Positions 27,801 through 36,061 of a stretch of 64,000 nucleotides of DNA are shown piece after piece. Source of the DNA: Hoeflea sp. (GTDB taxonomy: Bacteria; Pseudomonadota; Alphaproteobacteria; Rhizobiales; Rhizobiaceae); contig JAHRFE010000027.1 of the NCBI GenBank assembly GCA_019084245.1, positions 186,001 to 250,000 on the forward strand. Reading direction: 5' to 3'. The translations under genes were made by a program, and so were the position numbers. Each line of letters begins with the position of its first letter. Positions within the stretch are counted from its first letter, which is position 1. The notes under the pieces were generated by a model, which saw nothing but the letters and a program-made list of their open reading frames with translations, had not been told where the DNA came from and did not search any database.

Positions 27801-30800
27801 GAAGGCTGGTATCGGCCCGGATCAGCATCCCGCCCAGACGCTGGAAATCCGTGGCGGCTGCCTGGGTCATCCCCAGATGCCGCAACTGAACCTGCGCCTT
27901 CGTCCACGCCAGGGTTCCCGCGCGGTCGAAGGCCGAAGGGTCGCGGTGGCGGTCGACCAGATCGAGCAAAATATCGGGATCGTCCGCGATGATGGTCCAG
28001 AACGTGACCCGCGCCATCCCCCCTGCCGGAACGATGACCGAGCGCCGGATCGCAAAGATCGGATCGAGAACCGTCCCCGTTGTCTGCGACAGATCGTTGC
28101 TCGCCATGGCGGCGGAGCCAATATTGCGCCCCGCTCCGATGAACCGGGCACGGTCTGTCTCGAACTGGATGGGTGCAACCTCTGTGCCTTCGACCACGGC
28201 AATGTGAGCCGCCCAGACTTCCGGGTCCGAGGGCGCGCGCTTGCGGCGCGTGGCGATGATGACGCCGAGTTCTGGCAGAAAGTCGGTCACCACGAACAGC
28301 TTCGAAAACGCCGGATGCGCAACATCCGTGGCAAGTGGAGCCAGCACCAGCTCGGCATAGGAGGTGAGGTCGATCTCGCGCGCAGTCTCACCCGTATTGG
28401 TAAGGGTCACGCGCCGGGCCTCGGCGTCATCCTCGGCGGAGACGACGATCTCGGTGAGCGTCTTCAATTTCTCGCGCTGATGCGTAAACGTCGCCTGGTG
28501 TTCGCTGAACACCGCCTGATGCGCCTCCGGATCGGCCCCGGTCGGCTGCAGGGCGGAGGACCAGGTGTCTCCCGAAGCACGATCACGCAGCAGGATAAAT
28601 GACCCGTGCCCGGCCGTCGTGGGGTCGTCGCGCCAACGGGTGACGGCAAGGTCGCGCCAGCGGCTGTAACCTGCGCCGGTCGGCGTCAGCATCACGCCAT
28701 GGGTGCCGTTCGACAAAAGATGCGCGGTTGGCGCGGCTGTCGCGGGCGAGGGGAACGGCCGCACTGCCGGGACGAAATCGGGTTCGTGCGCGGCGACCTG
28801 CATTTCCTCGGCGCGCGGCGGCGCCTCACTGGCATCGCGAGGCACACGCTCCTGCAGCAGAAGCTCGACCGCCTTGATCATCGGTTCTGCGTGGAACCGG
28901 GTCCTCAGGCGGCCGTGCTGCACGCAATTGGCGATCGCGGTGATGGTCATGCCCTGGTGATGCGCCATGAAGCTGCGCACGATGGCATGGTCTGTTCCTG
29001 CAGGAAGCCGGGATGCCGTGAAATCCACCGCCTCGTAGAACCCGAACCGGCCTTCGGCTCCCAATGCGTTCAATCGCTTGTAGTTGCGCAGCGACTCGAC
29101 CGGCGCAACCATCGCAGCCAGTCCCGTAGCATAGGGAGCGACAACGCGGTTCTCGCTCAGGCCGCGTTTCAGGCCCAGGCCCGGCACACCGAAATTGGAA
29201 TACTGGTAGGTCATTTCCAGATCGCGCGCGTTGTAGGACGATTCGGAAATGCCCCACGGAATATCAAGGGTTGCGCCATAGGCCCGCTGGCGATCGACGA
29301 TCCGGCGGTTGGTTTCCGCCAGCACCGAGCCTTCCGGCGCGCGCATCACCAGGGACGGCATCAGATATTCGAACATGCTCCCCGACCAGGAGATCAGCGC
29401 CGACCCGGCGCCAAGCGGCGTGGCAGCACGGCCAAGCCGGAACCAGTGGCGGGTCTCGACATCGCCCTTGGCAATCGCGAACAGGCTCGCCAGCCGTGCC
29501 TCCGAGGCCAGCAGATCGTAGCAGCTTGGATCGAGCTGATTGGTGGTCACCGAAAAGCCGATCGACAAGAGTTTCTTGTCCCGGTCGAGCAGAAAGGAAA
29601 AATCCATCTCCATAGCCAGCTCGCGGGCGAGCTTTTCAACAGTGGCCAGGCGCGGGGCGAGATCCAGGTCGCGGTCTGCGGAATGGCCCGCCAGGCATGT
29701 ATGCACGGCCTCGATCCAGACGCCCGCCTCGGAATCCGGTTCGACAATCGACCGGGCGCGGGTGGCAGCGGCGAGGCTCAAGGCCAGCAGCCTGTCGAGC
29801 GGCGCCTGCTCAGCGGCGGCTTCGACCAGTTCACCCAGCAGATTGGCGAGCACGCTGTCTTCCGGCGTTGCCGCGGCGCTGAATGCGCACTCGGCCAGAA
29901 GCAGGCAATCGGACAGGCCAGCGCGCCAGTCGGCCTCCGCGGCCGGTTCCCGTTGCCAATCGGCGCAGGCCTGCGCCACGGCGATCAGGTGCCCGGCGAG
30001 GTTTCCGCTGTCCACGGACGATATGTATTCCGGTTCCAGCACGCGCAGATCGTCTGTGGTGTGCCAATTGTAAAGATGACCGCGGAACCGCGGCATCCGC
30101 TGCACCGTGGCCAGCGTCCGCTCCAGCCGCGAGACGGCATTCGTACGTCCGATCCAGCCCATGTCATGGGCTGCCGTCGTCGCCAGAAGATAGAGGCCGA
30201 TATTGGTGGGGGAAGTGCGGCGCGCCAACACCGGCTGCGGCGTTTCCTGGAAATTGTCCGGCGGCAGGTAATTGTCCTCAGCCGTCACGAAAGTTTCGAA
30301 GAAACGCCAGGTGCTGCGCCCGACCAGCCGCAAGCTCTGTATCTCGCCATTACTCAACCGCTCGGCCTCGCGCAGGGCCTTGGGCTGGCTGATGCGGTGA
30401 GCGATGAACGGGCCAGCCAGCCATACCAGCGCGAAGGGCAGGATTAGCGGCCAGGCAGGCGGATTGAATGCCATAGCTCCACCCGTCACGCCGAGGCCAA
30501 GCAAGACGCCCGCCGCCATGAACCGGTACTGTTCTGGCAGGCCGGGTCTTTGCTCCCGCGCAGCCTGGGCTGCAGTCACCCATTCCAGGAGGTGCTTGCG
30601 TGAAACACCAAGACGCCAGGCAGTGCGCAGGATGGCGTCGACCATCCGCACCACAGTATCAGGCAGGAAGGCGATCTCCATCGCGATCCGCCACAAGGCA
30701 GTTCTGGTGTCGCCGGCAAGGGCCGCCAGGTGGCTGTGCGCGGTGATCCCGGCCCGGCCGGGCAGAAGCGCAAACGGCAGCGACAGCAGATAGGGCAGCG

Positions 30801-33396
30801 CCAGCATGGCCAGCACCATTAAGGTCCATATGGCGGCGGCGGGGAAGGGCAACAGCCATCCCGCACCCAGCGCGGCAAGCGTCAGCGGGGCGGTGAGCGA
30901 CCGGCGAAGGTTGTCGATGATTTTCCACCGTCCAAGCCCGAAGACCGGATTACATCCGTCAGCGGTCCGGCCGGCAAGGCCTGCCAGCCAGGGCAGCAAC
31001 TGCCAGTCGCCGCGCACCCAACGGTGCTGGCGTCGCGCTGAAACATCATACCGGGCCGGAAAGTCTTCGACCACTTCGATATCGGACACCAGCGCCGCCC
31101 GTGCGAGATTACCCTCGAACAGGTCGTGGCTGAGCATGGTGTTGTCGGGAATCCGGCCTTCCAGCGCCGCCATGAAAGCATCGACGTCATAGATGCCCTT
31201 GCCCGTGAACGAACCTTCTCCGAACAGATCCTGGTAGACGTCGGAAATCGCCGACGCATAGGCGTCGATGCCGCCATGGCTGGCGTTGATCTGCTGATAG
31301 ACGGATCCTTCGGCGCCGAAGGGCAGGGCGGGTGTCACGCGTGGCTGCAGGATGCCGTAACCATGCGTCACCCGGCCAAGGTCCGCATCGAAATGCGGCG
31401 CGTTCAACGGATGGGCAAGCTTGCCGGCCAGCCGCCGGACGGTGTCGCGCAAGAGCCGCGTGTCGGCGTCGAGCGTGATGACGAAGCGGACATCCTGCGG
31501 CACTGCGCAAGGCGCGATGAAGCTGGTGTCGTCTGCGCCGCGCAGGAGGCGATTGAGTTCGGTCAGCTTGCCGCGCTTGCGCTCCCACCCCATCCAGACG
31601 CCCATCGACGGGTTCCAGAGCCGGCGGCGGTGGAGGAACATGAACCTATCGCCATCAGGCATGGGATATTCTGCGTTGAGCCGTGCAATCGCGCGCATGG
31701 CGTGGGCGACAAGCTCCGCATCCTGCGGGCGCGTTTCGGTCGCGGAATCCGGTCCATCCGATAACAGCGCGTAATGAACCGCGCCACCTGTGCTCGACAG
31801 ATGATGCACTTCCAGCCGTTCGATGCAGGCGGTCAGATCCTCGACCGTATCCAGCAGAACCGGCACCACGACGAGGCAGCGCAGTTCAGGCGGAATGCCT
31901 GAGGCGAGGTCCATCCCTGGCAGCCGCCGCGGCGCAACCGACCGCGTCACCACGAGGTTGACCAGCGCTTGGCCCGCCTCGAATGCCGGTCCTAGCGCGG
32001 CGAGGCCAAGAGCCAGGACAAGCCAGCCTTGTGCGCCCGATTGCGTCAGCGCGAGCCCGAGAATGGACGCGACAATGGAAAGACAGGCCAGGCCGATTGC
32101 GATCAGATAGCCCTTCAAGCCAAGCCGCCCGGCCATGCGCCGCAGCCGCAGGCTCGGCCCCGGGCTGTACCCGATGATGCGTTCAAGCGCGCGCCGTCCC
32201 GGCCCGATCAGGCCGTGGCCCGGATCACGCGTGGCAGGGGTTTCGCCCGCCGCAGCAAGAGTCAACGCTGCATCCGTCACCGCCACCTCGGTCATTGACG
32301 AGCCGCGTGCGAGAATTTCAATTTCAGTACGGTAAAGGTCGCGTGTGGCGAAATCCATCGCCGCAAAATCAGACCCCGAACGCAGCCTCGCATCGACAAG
32401 GCTGACCTCTTCGAAGAAATCGGGCCATTCAAGCTCGGAGATCAGGCGCATGCTGGTGATGATGTTGCGCATCGTCACGTTGGATGCGCCTTGCCGGAGC
32501 TGGGCGTGCTCCACCACATCATCCATCGTCAGGCCTTGCTGTCCCAGCCGGTCCTGCAGCCAGTCGTGCAAGGGTGTATCCGCGGTATCGAAACCGCGCA
32601 GCCGCTGGGCGATCCGCGCCGCCATGATCTCGGGGATCGGTGCGCCATTTAGCGCCTCGGTCGCATCGGCCAGGGCCCGAAATCCGGGATAGGGACCGCC
32701 TGCTGTAGTGGCCCGGCTCATCACCTTGTCGACCAGATCATCCGCGGCCTGTCGCAAGTCCTGACCGGCGATGATCTGTTCGGCCAGCCGGCGCATGTTC
32801 TCGATCAGCACGATGCGCAAGGTGATCGCGAGCGCCCAAAGCTCGCCGATGGTCAGGGGTTCGACCGTCTGGTAGGCGCGCACGAAGCGGGCAAAGACAG
32901 GGCCGTTCAGCAAGCTGTCGGTGTGCGCCACATAGGCCCAGACGATGCCCAGAACACGCGGGTAGCCGGCAAACGGGCCGGTGGCGAGTTTCGGAAGCTG
33001 GCGGTAGTATCCAGGCGGCAGGTCGCGCGCGATCTGCTCCAGCTGGCGCTCAACCATGTGATAATTGTCGAGCAGCCATTCGGTTGCCGGCGTGACGGTC
33101 TGACCCGCCTGGAGCGCCCGCGTGCAGGATCTGTACGCAGACAGCAGGACTGTCGAATTGTCGCGAACCCGCCGGCTCAGCGGGATGACACGCGCTGCGT
33201 TGCCTGTGACGGGTTGGGCTTTGGCCAGGGAAATGGCGTGATGTTCAAGCCTTTCCGCTCCGAACAAATCGGCGCGGATCACCGCTTCATCATTCCAGGG
33301 GGCAGGAAATGTTGACCGCCATGCGGAAGGCAAGCGCGCCTGAAACCATGCGACTGGCTTAGCGACCATCTGTTGACCGGGCACCTTTGGCGTCAC
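24889..33396 (-). CDS. ndvB: Cyclic beta-1,2-glucan synthase NdvB/ChvB
   Basis: Giant inner-membrane enzyme of 2835 residues, the usual size for NdvB/ChvB, which initiates, elongates, trims and cyclises beta-1,2-glucan from UDP-glucose. The N-terminal third contains membrane helices (about 420-500 and 850-1000). Between them lies the GT84 glycosyltransferase domain, with DAD near residue 643 and QHRWVRGDWQLLPW near 790. The C-terminal half carries two repeats of beta-sandwich sequence and a GH94 phosphorylase domain with the catalytic GTGDWNDGMN motif near 2515, which controls chain length. The GTG at 33396 overlaps the stop of the small upstream gene (GTGA); an ATG at 33369 is the alternative. 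Product export is by NdvA, about 20 kb away. Confidence 0.95.
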   Translation of the reverse strand: MTPKVPGQQMVAKPVAWFQARLPSAWRSTFPAPWNDEAVIRADLFGAERLEHHAISLAKAQPVTGNAARVIPLSRRVRDNSTVLLSAYRSCTRALQAGQTVTPATEWLLDNYHMVERQLEQIARDLPPGYYRQLPKLATGPFAGYPRVLGIVWAYVAHTDSLLNGPVFARFVRAYQTVEPLTIGELWALAITLRIVLIENMRRLAEQIIAGQDLRQAADDLVDKVMSRATTAGGPYPGFRALADATEALNGAPIPEIMAARIAQRLRGFDTADTPLHDWLQDRLGQQGLTMDDVVEHAQLRQGASNVTMRNIITSMRLISELEWPDFFEEVSLVDARLRSGSDFAAMDFATRDLYRTEIEILARGSSMTEVAVTDAALTLAAAGETPATRDPGHGLIGPGRRALERIIGYSPGPSLRLRRMAGRLGLKGYLIAIGLACLSIVASILGLALTQSGAQGWLVLALGLAALGPAFEAGQALVNLVVTRSVAPRRLPGMDLASGIPPELRCLVVVPVLLDTVEDLTACIERLEVHHLSSTGGAVHYALLSDGPDSATETRPQDAELVAHAMRAIARLNAEYPMPDGDRFMFLHRRRLWNPSMGVWMGWERKRGKLTELNRLLRGADDTSFIAPCAVPQDVRFVITLDADTRLLRDTVRRLAGKLAHPLNAPHFDADLGRVTHGYGILQPRVTPALPFGAEGSVYQQINASHGGIDAYASAISDVYQDLFGEGSFTGKGIYDVDAFMAALEGRIPDNTMLSHDLFEGNLARAALVSDIEVVEDFPARYDVSARRQHRWVRGDWQLLPWLAGLAGRTADGCNPVFGLGRWKIIDNLRRSLTAPLTLAALGAGWLLPFPAAAIWTLMVLAMLALPYLLSLPFALLPGRAGITAHSHLAALAGDTRTALWRIAMEIAFLPDTVVRMVDAILRTAWRLGVSRKHLLEWVTAAQAAREQRPGLPEQYRFMAAGVLLGLGVTGGAMAFNPPAWPLILPFALVWLAGPFIAHRISQPKALREAERLSNGEIQSLRLVGRSTWRFFETFVTAEDNYLPPDNFQETPQPVLARRTSPTNIGLYLLATTAAHDMGWIGRTNAVSRLERTLATVQRMPRFRGHLYNWHTTDDLRVLEPEYISSVDSGNLAGHLIAVAQACADWQREPAAEADWRAGLSDCLLLAECAFSAAATPEDSVLANLLGELVEAAAEQAPLDRLLALSLAAATRARSIVEPDSEAGVWIEAVHTCLAGHSADRDLDLAPRLATVEKLARELAMEMDFSFLLDRDKKLLSIGFSVTTNQLDPSCYDLLASEARLASLFAIAKGDVETRHWFRLGRAATPLGAGSALISWSGSMFEYLMPSLVMRAPEGSVLAETNRRIVDRQRAYGATLDIPWGISESSYNARDLEMTYQYSNFGVPGLGLKRGLSENRVVAPYATGLAAMVAPVESLRNYKRLNALGAEGRFGFYEAVDFTASRLPAGTDHAIVRSFMAHHQGMTITAIANCVQHGRLRTRFHAEPMIKAVELLLQERVPRDASEAPPRAEEMQVAAHEPDFVPAVRPFPSPATAAPTAHLLSNGTHGVMLTPTGAGYSRWRDLAVTRWRDDPTTAGHGSFILLRDRASGDTWSSALQPTGADPEAHQAVFSEHQATFTHQREKLKTLTEIVVSAEDDAEARRVTLTNTGETAREIDLTSYAELVLAPLATDVAHPAFSKLFVVTDFLPELGVIIATRRKRAPSDPEVWAAHIAVVEGTEVAPIQFETDRARFIGAGRNIGSAAMASNDLSQTTGTVLDPIFAIRRSVIVPAGGMARVTFWTIIADDPDILLDLVDRHRDPSAFDRAGTLAWTKAQVQLRHLGMTQAAATDFQRLGGMLIRADTSLRAPAVTVSAGAGPQSALWVHGISGDLPIILFRIEDAEDAPRLLEVLAAHEFLRMRQLGVDLVILNDRSASYVQDLQTRIEQAVRSAGSRPRVTNPSGRNDGAVHILRRDLVSADSLASLLAVASVVLVARRGSIGQQIDATARPAVAPQPRLALPRTTLREAPSPFDTSTLEFFNGTGGFAENGREYVIALSGGQSTPAPWINVISNSGFGFQVSALGSGHVWAENSRENQLTPWSNDPVTDPPGEAIYLHDLETGETWTPTALPIRDGGLYVARHGFGYSQFEHSAHGIGAVMLQFVPMEDPVRITRLTLSNTSGRVRSLSVTAYAEWVLGPSRSATARHVISSLDSETGAILARNPYSTAFPGRVAFADMGADTSSHSADRSEILGTGGSMAAPAGIGATPLSGRTGPLLDPCAALQRRVTLQPGETIEIVVLIGQADSAEAARELILRHRALNPDATLEDVKLHWRDLLGAVQVSTPDRSMDIMLNGWLLYQTLACRVWARAGFYQASGAFGFRDQLQDGMALTALRPEMTRAHLLRAASRQFPEGDVQHWWLPHSGQGVRTRISDDRVWLGYAVAQYVAVSGDAAVLDEQVPFLEGPALLEGAHDDFFLPSVSPLEASLFEHCARGLDQAIEFTGANGMPLIGTGDWNDGMNRVGEHGQGTSVWLGWLLIATINAMAPLADSRAPERAMRWREHATAVREAIERDGWDGAWYRRGTYDDGTLLGSSASQECRIDSIAQTWAVLSGAADPERAATAMASMSEHLVRPDPGLALLFTPPFDASPQDPGYIKGYPPGLRENGGQYSHAAMWAILAQAKLGDGDAAGALFSMLNPINHALSPDDAARYKVEPYVVAADVYSTAPHEGRGGWTWYTGSAGWMYRAGIEGLLGLTRRGPDIILNPCFPKAWPEIKAAVRAGEATLSITIDNAARTGHGVVSAMLDGVALEPENGQLVLRPSAATQNLIVRLG

Positions 33397-33584
33397 TGAT
33401 TTGATAAGCCATTATCGTTGACGGATGTCTCAAGAGGCATGTTGCCGGAGGGTTCCTCGTCGGCTCCCTTCAGTATACGGCGGGCGTCCTGCGATCCGCC
33501 CGCGAAACGCAGATTTGCGATCCTGTCGCTGCGAAGGCGATGCGTCATTGCGGCCCAACTGTTGGCAATCTGATCCCATTCCAT
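33393..33584 (-). CDS. Small conserved-looking protein upstream of ndvB
   Basis: 63 residues starting MEWDQIANSWAAMTHRLRSD, a compact amphipathic helix rich in Trp/Met/Arg, with a polar C-terminus. GAAAGGAT at good spacing precedes the ATG, and the stop overlaps the ndvB start (GTGA). This points to a translated first cistron coupled to ndvB. It lies 60 bases downstream of an exact EcfG promoter. I cannot name a family with confidence; a stress-related small protein or ndvB leader peptide are both possible. Confidence 0.6.
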   Translation of the reverse strand: MEWDQIANSWAAMTHRLRSDRIANLRFAGGSQDARRILKGADEEPSGNMPLETSVNDNGLSNQ

Positions 33585-33643
33585 GTGAAGATCCTTTCAG
33601 GACACGGCGCCGATCCGTGACGGAGGGCTGCTAGTCCCTCAAC

Positions 33644-33669
33644 AACGGCCAACATCCAGGGAAAGTTCC
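33644..33669 (-). promoter_or_regulatory. EcfG-type promoter upstream of the small ORF-ndvB unit
   Basis: Reverse strand: GGAAC (33669-33665), a 17-bp spacer, CGTT (33647-33644), an exact consensus match. The -10 lies about 60 bases before the small gene's ATG at 33584, giving a short leader. Confidence 0.7.
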
Positions 33670-33996
33670 CCGGGAAACGTAGAGAATTTCAACTATCGAG
33701 ACTTGGTGTCCCGCCTGTGGTGCATCATTGCTCGGGTGCCCCATCAGGCTGGACCCACGGGCATGTGGCAGACTCGCGCAATGGGGCATTTAAGCGCTCG
33801 TCACTTGTTCAAATTGAGGCAGCCCAGCCAGTCGGATCCGAGAGGCTGCCTGACTTGACTGTGCAGCTGGACTGTCTTACCTCCATCGAGAAACGGTTTT
33901 GATTTCGTAGCCTTAACAAAAGTTTGGCAACGCATCGACTCCCCTCCAAGCTCGCGCATCTTCTGGGAGCGCGAGCGCCGGTATCAAGGATGGATC
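33670..33996. other. Intergenic region upstream of the cupin gene
   Basis: About 330 bases without a convincing gene; a 61-codon frame at 33717-33902 has no ribosome site. A hairpin with arms AGGCAGCC (33817-33824) and GGCTGCCT (33844-33851) and a 19-nt loop could be a small RNA or attenuator element. Confidence 0.4.
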
Positions 33997-34356
33997 ATGA
34001 TCGACCTCAAGTGCTTCGGCGACCTTTCGGGTCTTGCGCTGGGGACCTTCGCCCCCAAGCCCACAAGCTTCACCGACGGCCAGGTCGAGGCGGCCATTGA
34101 ACTCTGGGCATCAGTCGATGGGCTGACAAAGATCGGCGTCTGGGAATGCACGCCAGGGCGCTTTTCCGCTGACCGCACCAAATCCTCCGAGATCTGCCAT
34201 GTGCTGAGCGGCTCGGCCACTGTTGTGGGCAAATCGGGAGGGGACGAGCGCAAGATCGGTCCGGGAGACCTGCTCGTGCTGCCGCTCGGCTGGGAGGGTG
34301 AATGGACCATCCATGAACAGCTGCGCAAGACCTACGTGATAACCCGTCAGCCCTGA
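33997..34356 (+). CDS. Cupin domain protein (Cupin_3/EutQ-like)
   Basis: 119-residue single-cupin protein. IGVWECTPGRF, EICHVLSGSATV and IGPGDLLVLPLGWEGEWTIHE correspond to the cupin barrel of the DUF861/Cupin_3 family, found in (S)-ureidoglycine and sugar-binding-type enzymes. The canonical metal-binding His set is reduced (one His in CHV, one in IHE), so enzymatic activity is unclear. AAGGATGG precedes the ATG. It stands alone with a short gap to the cytochrome gene. Confidence 0.8.
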   Translation: MIDLKCFGDLSGLALGTFAPKPTSFTDGQVEAAIELWASVDGLTKIGVWECTPGRFSADRTKSSEICHVLSGSATVVGKSGGDERKIGPGDLLVLPLGWEGEWTIHEQLRKTYVITRQP

Positions 34357-34421
34357 CACCCGGTCTTGGGCAGCGGAGTGCGCCGGATCGCTTGACAAGG
34401 ATCGACTTGAAAGGGCGAGAG

Positions 34422-34841
34422 TTGAACAGAACGTCTCTTCTGATTGCAACCGTTGCCATCCTGGGCACTGCGTTGATCTGGAAAATGAACGCTGCAACAA
34501 AGCAGCCGGCTTCTTCATCCGGTTCGCCGCTGGTTTCGGTCACCGTTCCGGCGTTGAGTGAAACGGCGGAGGCGGGGAAGGCCGTGTTCGATGCCAAATG
34601 CGCCGAGTGCCATGGAGCCAATGCCGCCGGGCAGGACGGCATCGCTCCGCCCCTGGTCCACAAGATCTATGAACCCGGCCATCATGGAGACGCTTCGTTC
34701 CATCTGGCGGCGAGGAATGGCGTGCGCGCCCATCATTGGCCCTTTGGCAACATGCCGCCGGTGGAGGGGATCGACGATGTGGAGATCGAGCGGATTGTGA
34801 CCTATGTGCGCGAACTTCAGCGCGCCAACGGCATTTTCTGA
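34422..34841 (+). CDS. Membrane-anchored or secreted c-type cytochrome
   Basis: Monoheme cytochrome c of about 139 residues. An N-terminal hydrophobic segment (LLIATVAILGTALIW) acts as signal or anchor. The haem site CAECH lies near residue 60, and the distal Met is probably in FGNMPPVEG. Several His residues (HHGDASFH, GVRAHHWPFG) lie between them. I use the TTG at 34422, which is close to an AAGGG site; a TTG at 34392 is an alternative. It is followed by copper and SCO-type assembly genes, so a role near the terminal oxidase or copper handling is inferred. Confidence 0.8.
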   Translation: MNRTSLLIATVAILGTALIWKMNAATKQPASSSGSPLVSVTVPALSETAEAGKAVFDAKCAECHGANAAGQDGIAPPLVHKIYEPGHHGDASFHLAARNGVRAHHWPFGNMPPVEGIDDVEIERIVTYVRELQRANGIF

Positions 34842-34958
34842 GCCGATGCGGGATTGAAATCCCGGGTCGCGCATCTTGACGCAGGCCCCCCTGAAAGGCC
34901 TTGCTCCCGCCGCAAGGGGTGTATAACTCTTCGTGCATTGGCATATCAGGCTAAGGTC

Positions 34959-35354
34959 ATGATCGGGACACGAAGGTTTAAGAACGGATCGGGATGGCTG
35001 CGCATGATCTGCGCGCTGTCGCTGATGCTTGTCGCCTTCGCCCATCGTCCGCTTGCACTTGAAACCGCTCCTGCCTATTCGACCGCCGAAGTGGCGTCTT
35101 TCATTCTTCCCGATGGCACGCTGCCCGATCTTTGCCTGACCGGCGAGGACGACGGCTCGCACCATTCCGCCGCCAATCATTGCGAAGCCTGCCGCATTGT
35201 CTCCTCGGTCGATCTGCCGTCCCCCTTTGACGGCTATGTGATCACCCGCTGGTCTTCCGCAGCCGAACTTGCGGTCCCCCAGGACGCAAAGCTCGCCTAT
35301 CCGGCCCTGCGGCCCGGTGCTTCACCGCGTGGGCCTCCGTCCTTCACAGCCTGA
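34959..35354 (+). CDS. DUF2946-like secreted protein
   Basis: 131 residues with a single N-terminal hydrophobic helix (MICALSLMLVAFAHRPLAL) and a His/Cys motif in the middle (HHSAANHCEACRI). This pattern is typical of DUF2946-type small proteins encoded beside copper genes. AAGGT precedes the ATG at 34959; a longer frame starts at 34854 without a ribosome site. The next genes are PCuAC and SCO, so a periplasmic copper-related function is inferred. There is no experimental function for the family that I can state. Confidence 0.65.
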   Translation: MIGTRRFKNGSGWLRMICALSLMLVAFAHRPLALETAPAYSTAEVASFILPDGTLPDLCLTGEDDGSHHSAANHCEACRIVSSVDLPSPFDGYVITRWSSAAELAVPQDAKLAYPALRPGASPRGPPSFTA

Positions 35355-35538
35355 TTACCCCGCCTGTTTAGCGGGCAGCCGCGCCTGACGCGGCTTTTGA
35401 TCCTGTGTCCGGAGACTGCCTTCCGCGGAATTCCCCGGCTTTTCCTCCATTTTTTCGGCTTCCCATGCGTCCACGGACGTTCCATGCCGCCCATCCATCA
35501 TTGCCTGACCTCAGGCGACTCTGAAAAGGTAAAACACC

Positions 35539-36057
35539 ATGAACCGCTTCACCCTTCTTCTCTCCGCCGCCATCCTCAGCCTCTCCTCGGCAGCGGCGTC
35601 CGCCCATGATTTCAAGCTGGGCGCGCTCGAGATCGAGCATCCCTATGCGCGCGCAACGCCGCCCAACGCCCCGGTCTCCGGCGGCTACATGACCATCCGC
35701 AACACCGGTGCGGAAGCCGACCGCTTGATCGCGGGCGAAGCCGAATTCGCGGACAAGGTCGAAATCCATGAAATGGCCATGGACGGCGACGTGATGAAAA
35801 TGCGCCAGTTGGCAGACGGCCTGGAAATCCCCGCCGGCGGCGAAGTTGTTCTCAAGCCTGGCGGCTTCCATGTCATGTTCATCGGCATCGACAGCCAGTT
35901 CAAGGACGGCGAAATCCGCAAGGCAACGCTGACTTTCGAGAAAGCCGGCGCCATCGAGCTTGAGTTCCAGGTCGAAGACATCAGGGCGATGCAGGACACC
36001 ATGAAAATGGACGGAACCGGCAAGATGGACCATGGCGCCATGAAGCACGGTGGCTGA
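35539..36057 (+). CDS. Periplasmic copper chaperone PCu(A)C
   Basis: 172 residues with a signal peptide (cleavage near ASA-HD). The copper(I) site follows the family order: His77 and Met79 in KVEIHEMAM, Met88 in VMKMR, and His111/Met113 in GGFHVMFIG. The C-terminal tail adds Met/His pairs (KMDGTGKMDHGAMKHGG) that may bind more copper. PCuAC delivers copper to the CuA centre of cytochrome c oxidase together with SCO, which is encoded immediately downstream. Confidence 0.92.
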   Translation: MNRFTLLLSAAILSLSSAAASAHDFKLGALEIEHPYARATPPNAPVSGGYMTIRNTGAEADRLIAGEAEFADKVEIHEMAMDGDVMKMRQLADGLEIPAGGEVVLKPGGFHVMFIGIDSQFKDGEIRKATLTFEKAGAIELEFQVEDIRAMQDTMKMDGTGKMDHGAMKHGG

Positions 36058-36061
36058 GCCC

